Positions 16,716 through 24,180 of a stretch of DNA of 34,155 nt are shown here, piece after piece. A model generated the notes under the pieces. It did no database searches and had not been told where the DNA came from. It saw nothing but the letters and a program-made list of their open reading frames with translations. The stretch comes from an uncultured Ignavibacteria bacterium (GTDB taxonomy: Bacteria > Bacteroidota > Ignavibacteria > Tepidaquicellales > Tepidaquicellaceae). The position numbers and the translations under genes are program-made. How positions within the stretch are numbered: the first letter of the stretch is position 1; every line of letters begins with the position of its first letter. The stretch lies in the NCBI GenBank assembly GCA_937872315.1, contig CALMST010000347.1, forward strand, positions 1 through 34,155, given 5' to 3'.

Positions 16716-18881
16716 TACAAGGATCATCTTTTTCGTAGCCGTAAAGTTATCTGTTTCCAGTCTGTAAAAATATATACCCGAACCAAAAGTCGAAGCGTCA
16801 AAAGTTATTTCATAAGTTCCCGCAGATTTATTTCCGTTCACTAAAATAGCAACTTCCTTACCAAGCTGATTATATACTTTTAAAGAGACATTTCCTGAAT
16901 TCGGCACTCCGAATTTTATATTAGTGGTCGGATTGAACGGATTCGGATAATTCTGATTTAGTTCATAAGTATCAGGAGCAATTGTCGATACTGTATTTTC
17001 ACTTACAGATGTTAATACACTATAAGTAATATTCAGTTTATATACTCCGCCACCGTGCTGGATAAGAAGATTTGCTTTATCAAGGAAACAGATACCTGCC
17101 GCAGGAGAGCTTCCGACATTTACATTAATAAAATTATCTCCGCCGTCTAAAGAAATATATGAATCACTTCCGTATTTATCATAGCAGACAGCAGTCGGAT
17201 CATCCTTAGCTATATCTGTAGCCCATAATGAACCAGACTGGTTAAGACTTGAGAAATTTGAACCGGCATTATCACTCTTCCAGAAACTTCCCGAGCTCCA
17301 TGTAGAATGATACATTAGTTCAGGAACAACATTAGTACTTGCTATCATGGGAATTTCTGAACCTGAAACAGTATTGATAAGAGTCCAGTTCATGCCGCCG
17401 TTAACCGATTTCCAGACTTTACCGGATCCGGAACCTGTAGTACCGTCACCAACGACAATTACATCTGAATTCTTATATTGCACGACTACATCGCAGGGAC
17501 TTCTGAATACTCCACCTGCTTCTCCTCCGCTAAGAGTTATCCATGTGTTACCAAAATCTGTGGATTTTCTCATCGGCGCATTATCCGGTGCCAGATAAAC
17601 CGTATTGGCATCATTTGGATCCTGCTCTAAAGGCATCCCGTAAGATGTCAGGTTTATAGGGTTGATCAGATCAAACCATGTTGCACCGTAATCAGTACTT
17701 TTTATTACTCTTCCACTGCCTGATCCTTTTGTTGCGATCATTATATTCGTATCGAGAGCGTTTACATAAAATGAGTGACATGAACTTCCCGGTACGCTTC
17801 CATTAATAAGAGTCCAGGTTTCGCCTTTATCAAGACTTCTGTATAAAGCAGATCCTGCTAAAATAAATACACCGTTTTTATTTTGCGGATGAAGGCAGAA
17901 GGGATTTCCAATGTTACCGGAACTGGAACGCTTTTGTGAATAATTGTAAGATACTGAAACACCTGCAGGGAACTGCCATGTAGTCCCGCCATTGGAAGTT
18001 CTTAAAATCGCATTGTTGGTGGAAGCTACTACCCAGCCTTTATCTGCATCAGAGAAATAAATATCCGAGACCATTGCCATCATTGGATTTTTCTGAAATG
18101 TGAATGTCACTCCGCCGTCGATTGATTTTCTTATAAAACCACCGCCGCCGCATGAATAGAAAGTATTTTCATCTATCATTTTTATTCCTGTAACTTCGGC
18201 TTTATTAACAATGTCATAATCAATCATAGACCATGTAGTTCCGTTATATTTTAAAATAAATGCATCAGCGCCGGTTGCAATAATAGTATTGCCTTTCATA
18301 TCTACTTTTAAAAGATCCTTTGTAGTGGAAGTTGTATATTGATTCCATGTAGAACCTCCGTCATTAGTATAAATTATAACTCCATTATCACCGCATGCAA
18401 CGCCGTTATCAGCGCTGGTAAATACAACAGAATTTAAATTCGAAGAAACATTAGAGGTCTGAGCTGTCCAGTCAATTCCGCCGTTTACTGACTTTCCGAC
18501 AGTACCGTTATCACCGACTACATAACCGATGTTCTCATCGGCAAAAATTATTGAATTCAGATTATCTGTTGAAAAATTATGATTGGTAAACGACTGAGCA
18601 CCGTCCTGACTAACCATGACAGTTCCGCCGCTTCCGGCTATCCAAGCTTTTGAATTTTTTGCATAAACAGAATTCAGATCTGAAGTACCTTTAGGATAAC
18701 TTCCGTAATTTAATCCTCCGTTAAGGGATTTTAAAAAATTTCCATTGTCCCCTACTGCTATTACAAGATTTCCGTCAGGTGAATAAACTGCGTTTAATCC
18801 CTGAGCAGATGAAAAATTTGTACTGAATGTAAGTAAGGAAAATAAGAAAATAGCTGTAGAAAAAATAAAGCCTTTTTTCAT
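16710..18881 (-). CDS. secreted YCF48/BNR-type beta-propeller with T9SS sorting domain
   Basis: The 723-residue protein has a signal peptide (about 1-26, ending FSSAQ). A propeller region (about 27-625) shows regular NGGxxW or DGGxxF turns (LNGGLNY, NDGGSTW, SNGGTTW, VNGGMNW). The C-terminal T9SS type A sorting domain is at about 639-723 (ELNQNYPNPFNPTT to MILVK). It is a paralog of the genes at 11033, 4796 and 1376, with shared landmarks CGGGGFIRKS, EKNPMM-like and HSFYVNALDTN, but is more diverged. The head-plus-sorting-domain layout is the same as at 11033. The TAG stop falls in the last unit of a heptamer array. A candidate promoter with an exact TAnnTTTG box is upstream. Probably surface-attached; ligand unknown. 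Confidence 0.9.
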   Translation of the reverse strand: MKKGFIFSTAIFLFSLLTFSTNFSSAQGLNAVYSPDGNLVIAVGDNGNFLKSLNGGLNYGSYPKGTSDLNSVYAKNSKAWIAGSGGTVMVSQDGAQSFTNHNFSTDNLNSIIFADENIGYVVGDNGTVGKSVNGGIDWTAQTSNVSSNLNSVVFTSADNGVACGDNGVIIYTNDGGSTWNQYTTSTTKDLLKVDMKGNTIIATGADAFILKYNGTTWSMIDYDIVNKAEVTGIKMIDENTFYSCGGGGFIRKSIDGGVTFTFQKNPMMAMVSDIYFSDADKGWVVASTNNAILRTSNGGTTWQFPAGVSVSYNYSQKRSSSGNIGNPFCLHPQNKNGVFILAGSALYRSLDKGETWTLINGSVPGSSCHSFYVNALDTNIMIATKGSGSGRVIKSTDYGATWFDLINPINLTSYGMPLEQDPNDANTVYLAPDNAPMRKSTDFGNTWITLSGGEAGGVFRSPCDVVVQYKNSDVIVVGDGTTGSGSGKVWKSVNGGMNWTLINTVSGSEIPMIASTNVVPELMYHSTWSSGSFWKSDNAGSNFSSLNQSGSLWATDIAKDDPTAVCYDKYGSDSYISLDGGDNFINVNVGSSPAAGICFLDKANLLIQHGGGVYKLNITYSVLTSVSENTVSTIAPDTYELNQNYPNPFNPTTNIKFGVPNSGNVSLKVYNQLGKEVAILVNGNKSAGTYEITFDASTFGSGIYFYRLETDNFTATKKMILVK

Positions 18882-19214
18882 TTTTTTTAGGTGTGTTTAA
18901 TTATTAATATTTTCAAAAGTAATGCAATGGAAAATGAATTACAATTTATATTTTTTCACCAGCAGATATCTTTTTGTAAAAGAAATTTTCACCGGATCAA
19001 AGATAATATGGATTGAGCTGATTTTTTTAAAAAAATAAAACAGATATGATTTTACAAAAAAAACAGAATTAGTCATTTTTAAAACATGATCTGCTATTAT
19101 CTGTAAAATCCGTTTCTTCAGTGTTCCTATTTTGCCCCTGCTAATATGAATAAGTCATTGAAAAAATTAAAATTCAAATTACAAACGCACTTACTTCTGA
19201 AACAATGTTACAAT
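18882..19214. other. 333-bp intergenic region
   Basis: It holds the candidate promoter and leader of the gene ending at 18881, and a 9-base inverted repeat (GATTTTACA at 19048, TGTAAAATC at 19102) too far apart to be a typical terminator. No clear terminator for the gene at 19215, open frame or RNA gene is seen. Confidence 0.55.
18914..18944 (-). promoter_or_regulatory. best candidate Bacteroidetes-type promoter in the window
   Basis: On the minus strand, TTG (18942-18944), 20 bases, then TACTTTTG (18914-18921), an exact match to TAnnTTTG at the spacing known for Bacteroidetes. It lies about 33 bases before the ATG of the gene at 16710-18881. Confidence 0.55.
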
Positions 19215-20516
19215 TCACTTTATTAAAACCATTTTCCTTGTTTTAACTGGTATCTTATCAATAAACAACGAATAATAATATATTCCGCTGGATAGTTGTT
19301 CTCCTGAAAAAGTAATCTTATAATTTCCTGCCGGTTTGTCTTCATTTATTATCGTCTCTTTTTCATTGCCAAGTACATCAAATATTTTCATCGTTACCAT
19401 GCCTTGTAAAGGCAAAGCAAATTCTATACTTGTAACAGGGTTGAAAGGGTTTGGATAATTTTGCCCGAGAGAATAAAATGCCGGCATTACGTTGACATTA
19501 TTATTAACAAATGTGAGTCCGCCCGTTGTAGTCTTAAGTATTATTCCGTTATCGCCAGCAGCCCAGCCTGTATATTCATTGAGGAACATTACTGAATTGA
19601 GACCATTTCCGGCATTATTTCTGAGATTAAACCAGTTCATTCCGCCATTGGTGGTTTTTATAATATTTGAAGAATCAGGATATCTGTATCCCACAGCCCA
19701 CCCTGTATTGTTGTCAATAAACCAGATTGAATTCATAATTCTCGGATTGATATAAAATTGTTTCGACCAGTTCTCTCCGTTATCGGAAGAGCGTAAAATT
19801 GAACTGTCACTACCCGAAACCCAGACATTACTTCCCTGCACAGAAATATCTCTGAAATGACCATAATAAAATTGCTCATTTCTCTCCGCGTATACAATAT
19901 CCCAGTTTTCCCCGGTGTCAGTAGTTCGGTAAACAAAATTTGTATCGTTACCTGTATCGTCCCAGTAATGACCTAATATATATCCTGTCACTTCATCCTT
20001 AAAAGCAATTGAACAGAATTCATGATTTGAAGGTATTATTGTCCAGTTACTTCCTCCGTTTGTAGTTTTTATTATGCTGCCTCCCGAAGAAAAATCTTGA
20101 GAATTATTTATAGCTGCAAATCCTGTAACACTGTTAATAAAATAAATACTTCTGGCATCTATAGTGGTAATTAAACTAAACCAGTCATTACCCCCATTGG
20201 TGGTTTTAAAAATACTTCCGCCGTGAAAGATATACCAGTAACTCCCTCCGGTCCAGCCTGTATTTTCGTCAATAAAAAATATTGTATATAATTGAGAGTA
20301 ATACGGAAGAGTCTGAACATTCCAGCTGTTTCCGCTGTCAGTTGTTTTCAGTACTTTAGAAGAATCGGAAACGGTCCAGCCGGTACCTGAATTAATAAAG
20401 AATACATCATTTAAATGTTTATTGAAATTGCTGTTCTGTGAGATCCAGCCTGTCTGTGATTTCAAATCTGCCGAAATCATATACAAAATCAGAAATGCGC
20501 TCATTATTGTTTTCAT
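19215..20516 (-). CDS. secreted YCF48-like beta-propeller with T9SS sorting domain
   Basis: The 433-residue protein has a signal peptide (about 1-20, ending LKSQ) and about seven repeats of roughly 45-50 residues. These carry FFINSGTGWTV and TTNGGxxWF-type motifs, the YCF48/photosystem-assembly-like propeller pattern. The last 85 residues or so are a T9SS type A sorting domain (SLGQNYPNPFNPVT to MVLIK). It is shorter and only distantly related to the propellers at 11033 and 16710. Such propellers are common as secreted or surface proteins in this lineage, with no known ligand. The ATG is preceded by AAGGGG, a possible Shine-Dalgarno about 8 bases upstream. No terminator was found behind it. 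Confidence 0.9.
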   Translation of the reverse strand: MKTIMSAFLILYMISADLKSQTGWISQNSNFNKHLNDVFFINSGTGWTVSDSSKVLKTTDSGNSWNVQTLPYYSQLYTIFFIDENTGWTGGSYWYIFHGGSIFKTTNGGNDWFSLITTIDARSIYFINSVTGFAAINNSQDFSSGGSIIKTTNGGSNWTIIPSNHEFCSIAFKDEVTGYILGHYWDDTGNDTNFVYRTTDTGENWDIVYAERNEQFYYGHFRDISVQGSNVWVSGSDSSILRSSDNGENWSKQFYINPRIMNSIWFIDNNTGWAVGYRYPDSSNIIKTTNGGMNWFNLRNNAGNGLNSVMFLNEYTGWAAGDNGIILKTTTGGLTFVNNNVNVMPAFYSLGQNYPNPFNPVTSIEFALPLQGMVTMKIFDVLGNEKETIINEDKPAGNYKITFSGEQLSSGIYYYSLFIDKIPVKTRKMVLIK

Positions 20517-20750
20517 ACAAAATCCCCTTTAAATTTTTCAGAACTTATTATATATGAACACTTCAATCAATGTTAAAAATATTTCCGTCCGCAGAATAGA
20601 TTAAAAAAGATTGTAGAGAAAAGAATTTTGCCAAACAACCTTCCACCGTGGCGGAAACCAATCAGCCATTTTCAATACTTATATGCACAAATTAATTTCT
20701 TTAAATAAAAGATAGAATTATGTAAGATTGCATTAATCAAAATACAAAAA

Positions 20751-21032
20751 ATGGCTTTCGAATCAGATAAAACAATGTTCGAGATTTACAGAGAAAAAGA
20801 GTTCAATAAGAAATTTAAAGTAGTGTATTATACCGAACTTACAGAGCACAATAAAGAAGCGGAGATCAATCACGCTATTGCGGGCGAAACAATTTACGAC
20901 GGTTATATAAAGGATAATACCAAGGAAAAGGGAAAGATTATCATAAAAGAATTGATCGATGAAATGAATTCAAAACAATCCCCAATTGATAAAGAGGAAA
21001 TTCTGAAAAGACTCGAAGATTGTCTTGCTTAA
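20751..21032 (+). CDS. small cytosolic protein of unknown function
   Basis: The 93-residue protein lacks a signal peptide and membrane segment. It is strongly charged, with a predicted N-terminal strand pair (NKKFKVVYYTEL), a central AGETIYDGYIKD segment, and a C-terminal helix rich in Lys, Glu and Leu (IDKEEILKRLEDCLA). No family is recognised. It is one of only two plus-strand genes. Its TAA stop shares the palindrome TTAA (21029-21032) with the TAA stop of the convergent phosphatase gene, a 3-4 base tail-to-tail overlap. A regular start (ATG after an A-rich stretch) and coherent composition support a real gene. Confidence 0.75.
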   Translation: MAFESDKTMFEIYREKEFNKKFKVVYYTELTEHNKEAEINHAIAGETIYDGYIKDNTKEKGKIIIKELIDEMNSKQSPIDKEEILKRLEDCLA

Positions 21033-22372
21033 GGTCTTAACTCTCTTACAAAATTTACACTGTTATTATAACTGATCAACACGTCCTGAAGATCAACAGA
21101 AGTATCGCCATTAATGTCTGCAAGAAGATAACCTGATAAGAAACCGGAAGCATCATTCTGAATCAGGACCAGATCGTTTAGATCTATAAAACCGTCCTTA
21201 TTTACATCACCGGAATAAATACAAAATTTACTTCCTTTTAAAACAAGATTATTTCCGTATGCCTGTGAAGTATTCAATGTAAAGTTTACATTCATTTCAT
21301 TTAAAATGAATTTCACAGGAAGCGCGCTCCATGTATTTATTGAATTCCTGTGAGCAATCTCCAAATAATAATCTGTTGAATTTGCAGCAACTTTAAAATT
21401 AAACTCACCCGATCCCGAAGAATCCACTGTCGATATTGCGGAATCTGCTTTAGCATAAGGCGGATAGGAATTTCTTATGTTAACAATTAGAGTATCCGGT
21501 ATCATAGCGTTTTGAGACGCATCGTACATTCCTTCGATCAGAACAGATAAATTTAATTTTTTAAAATGAGGAAGAATTTTAAAATTATCTCTGATCACAT
21601 TATTAATATCATAAAATTTCAGAACGAGACTGTCATCATCAGCACTGACAAACATTGCTCCATAATTTCCTCTGTATCTGACCTGACTTCCTGCAATTGT
21701 AAAACCAAAATAAGAACGAAGATTTCCGCCAAGACCATTCACAAAATAAGTTAACCCGTCTAAAGTGAGTCTCTCATATAAATGTTCGTGAGCAGCCAGA
21801 ACAGTAGTTGCCCCCCACCGCTTAAACGGCCATCGCATTATAGTTTCCGAACCATGGACAAGCCCGGAACAATATGGAGGATGATGAAAATATACTATAT
21901 TATATTTTGATGAAGAAGAAGCAAGACCTGCTTTAAGCCATTGCGCCTGAACTGAATTGCTGTCTCTGCCATCAACTTCACTGGTATCCGAATCAATAAC
22001 AAAAAAATGTACCGGACCTTTTACAAAATCATAATACCTTTCATTTCCGGGAAGAGTAAAATAAGCGAGATATGGCCAGGCACCGGTCGTTCCCCAGTCA
22101 TGATTGCCAAGTGAGGGGAAAAATCTGTTTACAGTATCACCGGGTCCGTATGTTCCGGCATAAGGATAAATATATTCGTGAAAATATTGGCCTATGTTAG
22201 CATCAATTGTTCCGATAGAACCAATGTCATAATTATTATCACCAAGTGTAATGATGAAATCGGGATTCCGGCTTTTCACAAGATTTGCAACTGCGAGTTC
22301 GTCAGCACCCGCATTTCCGTAATCACCTATGACCGCAAAGTTAATTTGCTGACTATAACAAATTTGCTGCAA
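21029..22372 (-). CDS. metallophosphoesterase with dockerin module; true N-terminus lies upstream
   Basis: From a TTG at 22372 the protein has 447 residues. The calcineurin-like (purple acid phosphatase-type) motifs are GDYG (16-19), GDNNY, GNHD, HHPPY and AHEH (about 194-197). The last replaces the usual GHxH with Ala. The C-terminal part is the shared module with HRNSINTW and a dockerin pair (DVNKDGFIDLND intact; DINGDTSVDLQD with Thr in place of Gly). The frame stays open upstream and encodes a typical signal-peptide core (KIAFYIILFLLLQQICYSQ), but no ATG, GTG or TTG opens it. Either ATT (22414 or 22411) is used, or one base was lost in the T4 run at 22402-22405 and the start is TTG at 22425. 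Predicted as a secreted phosphatase. Paralog of the next gene, 124 bp beyond the most upstream start. Confidence 0.85.
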   Translation of the reverse strand: MQQICYSQQINFAVIGDYGNAGADELAVANLVKSRNPDFIITLGDNNYDIGSIGTIDANIGQYFHEYIYPYAGTYGPGDTVNRFFPSLGNHDWGTTGAWPYLAYFTLPGNERYYDFVKGPVHFFVIDSDTSEVDGRDSNSVQAQWLKAGLASSSSKYNIVYFHHPPYCSGLVHGSETIMRWPFKRWGATTVLAAHEHLYERLTLDGLTYFVNGLGGNLRSYFGFTIAGSQVRYRGNYGAMFVSADDDSLVLKFYDINNVIRDNFKILPHFKKLNLSVLIEGMYDASQNAMIPDTLIVNIRNSYPPYAKADSAISTVDSSGSGEFNFKVAANSTDYYLEIAHRNSINTWSALPVKFILNEMNVNFTLNTSQAYGNNLVLKGSKFCIYSGDVNKDGFIDLNDLVLIQNDASGFLSGYLLADINGDTSVDLQDVLISYNNSVNFVRELRP

Positions 22373-22549
22373 GAGCAGAAATAATATAATGTAAAATGCT
22401 ATTTTGATAATAATATAATTTTCAACTATCCTGAGAAGTTGACTTTGATGAATTGTTTTAAAAAATTTTCGCCCGGCTGTATTTTAATTGATTTGAAATT
22501 AAAAAAATACAGATAATATTTTCAGAAAGATAATTGTAACACAACTGAT

Positions 22550-23932
22550 CTACGGTATAATTCTGATAACAAAGCCGGAAGTGTTATTATAAGCCAGAAG
22601 CTCATCAGATAACTCCACAATCCCATCACCATTCAGATCTGAATTAACATATCCCGACAGGAACGATCCCGCATCATTAGAGATATTTATCACATCATCG
22701 AGATCTATAACTCCGTCCTGATTCTGGTCACCCGAAAAGATGCAATACTCAGTTCCTCTATACACCATATTATTTCCATATGCCTTTGAAACAGAATTAG
22801 TAAAATCATAACTCATATTATTGATAAGAAATGAATTACCCGACGCGCTCCATGTCTCAATGGAATTTCTGTGTTTAACAACAATATAATAGGAAGTTGC
22901 ATTGGCGGCATTTGAGAATTCCAGAATTCCGTTTCCCGAAGTGTTCTGTTTGCTTTTCGCTGAATCAATAATATCATAAGGCGACGCAGAATTTCTTAAA
23001 TAAACAGATACAGTATCACTTATGGAAGATGCCGAAAGAGTATCATACATTCCTTCCACGAGTACGGTCAGATCAAGTATCTTTTTCTCAGGCTGAATTA
23101 TGAAATAATCTCTGACAGACGGTGTGACTGTTATGAATTTTATAACCAGACTGTCATGATAAGATCTGACCTGCATTGCGCCGTAATTGTTATTGTATCT
23201 TAAAACACTTTCCGGAATGGGAGTACCAAAAGCATAAATACTTTTCCCTCCGAGACCGTTTACAAGATAAATTAATCCGTCCTTTACCAGTCTTTCATAT
23301 GTGTGATCATGACCTGCCATAACAAGATTTGCACCCCAGTCTTTGAACGGCCATTGCATTATAACTTCGGATCCGTGCACTGAACTCGAACTGTAAGGCG
23401 GATGATGAAAATAAACAATGTTGTATCTCGATGCTGAAGCTGCAAGAGCTGCTTTCAGCCATTGCGCCTGAACGGAATTACTGTCTCTACCGTCCGGTTC
23501 GTGAGAATCACTGTCTATGCAAAAAAAGTGAATATTGCCTTTTATAAAATCATAATATCTTTCATTTCCCGGAAGTGTAAAATAATCCAGATATGGCTGG
23601 GCATTGGTTGTGACCCAGTCATGATTTCCGAGTGAAGGAAAAAATCTGTTAACAGAATCACCTGCACCATAACTTCCGGTGTACGGATATATGAATTCAT
23701 GATAATACTGTCCGATATTCAGATCTATGGTTGCAGCCTGTCCCGATTCATAATTATTGTCACCGAGAGTGATCACATATTCAGGATTCCAGCTTTTCAC
23801 CAGATTTGAAACATTTAATTCATTTGTTCCTGATTTACCATAATCACCTATAACCGCAAATTCAGTTACAGTCTGAGACCTCAATACTGAAAAAGAGAAC
23901 ATTATAAAAATAACAGAAATTACTTTTTTCAT
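22550..23932 (-). CDS. secreted metallophosphoesterase (purple acid phosphatase-like) with dockerin module
   Basis: The 460-residue protein has a signal peptide (about 1-20, ending VLRSQ). A full calcineurin-like metal site follows in order: GDYG (29-32), GDNNY (57-61), GNHD (102-105), HHPPY (176-180) and GHDH (207-210). This is the pattern of tartrate-resistant/purple acid phosphatase-like enzymes that hydrolyse phosphomonoesters with a two-metal centre. Residues about 288-460 are the shared module (SDTVSVYLRN, HRNSIETW, AYGNN) with a dockerin type I pair; both loops, DQNQDGVIDLDD and DLNGDGIVELSD, look intact. No T9SS sorting domain and no extra tail. Tandem paralog of the gene at 21029. 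Likely a surface or secreted enzyme for scavenging phosphate; this role is inferred. Confidence 0.92.
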   Translation of the reverse strand: MKKVISVIFIMFSFSVLRSQTVTEFAVIGDYGKSGTNELNVSNLVKSWNPEYVITLGDNNYESGQAATIDLNIGQYYHEFIYPYTGSYGAGDSVNRFFPSLGNHDWVTTNAQPYLDYFTLPGNERYYDFIKGNIHFFCIDSDSHEPDGRDSNSVQAQWLKAALAASASRYNIVYFHHPPYSSSSVHGSEVIMQWPFKDWGANLVMAGHDHTYERLVKDGLIYLVNGLGGKSIYAFGTPIPESVLRYNNNYGAMQVRSYHDSLVIKFITVTPSVRDYFIIQPEKKILDLTVLVEGMYDTLSASSISDTVSVYLRNSASPYDIIDSAKSKQNTSGNGILEFSNAANATSYYIVVKHRNSIETWSASGNSFLINNMSYDFTNSVSKAYGNNMVYRGTEYCIFSGDQNQDGVIDLDDVINISNDAGSFLSGYVNSDLNGDGIVELSDELLAYNNTSGFVIRIIP

Positions 23933-23977
23933 AAAGTATTATGTTTTTATTTTAAATAATAAATTACAATTGGATTT

Positions 23978-23989
23978 CCGGAATTCCGG
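23978..23989. other. perfect 12-bp palindrome CCGGAATTCCGG
   Basis: This GC-rich palindrome sits in the AT-rich gap upstream of the phosphatase gene, about 45 bases before its ATG. It could be an operator-like site. The rest of the gap has a loose repeat of AAGTTTGTG/AAGTTTATA at about 24035-24101. Confidence 0.4.
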
Positions 23990-24112
23990 GTTATTCAGAT
24001 TGGGGTTTGTGAAATATATAAAAACTAATGATAGTTATAAAGTTTATATTTCATGAAGTTTGTGAAGTTTATAAAATTTGCATAATTTTTAAAGTTTGTG
24101 TCACAACCAAAG

Positions 24113-24138
24113 AAAAAGGAGCCGCAAAGCTCCTTTTT
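24113..24138 (-). terminator. intrinsic terminator after the choice-of-anchor B gene at 24176
   Basis: AAAAAGGAGC (24113-24122) pairs perfectly with GCTCCTTTTT (24129-24138) around CGCAAA. It directly abuts the heptamer array that leads to the stop codon. Confidence 0.9.
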
Positions 24139-24180
24139 ACCTAATACCTAATACCTATTACCTAATACCTAATACTTATT
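24139..24180. repeat. heptamer tandem array, unit ACCTAAT, ending in a stop codon
   Basis: Units: ACCTAAT twice, ACCTATT, ACCTAAT twice, then ACTTATT (24174-24180). The last unit contains the reverse-complemented TAA stop (24176-24178) of the gene. The array starts exactly at the end of the terminator. Confidence 0.93.

Noticed and set aside
20635-20675. Terminator hairpin near CCACCGTGG in the gap before the small plus-strand gene
   Set aside because: Stem is too short, the loop is too tight and there is no U-tract in either direction.
10520-22405. Phase variation by homopolymer slippage at the two one-base breaks
   Set aside because: The runs are only 3-4 bases long, too short for typical slippage switches; error or chance mutation is simpler.
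1376-23932. Cellulosome components
   Set aside because: Dockerins are present but there are no glycoside hydrolases, carbohydrate-binding modules or cohesins in the window.
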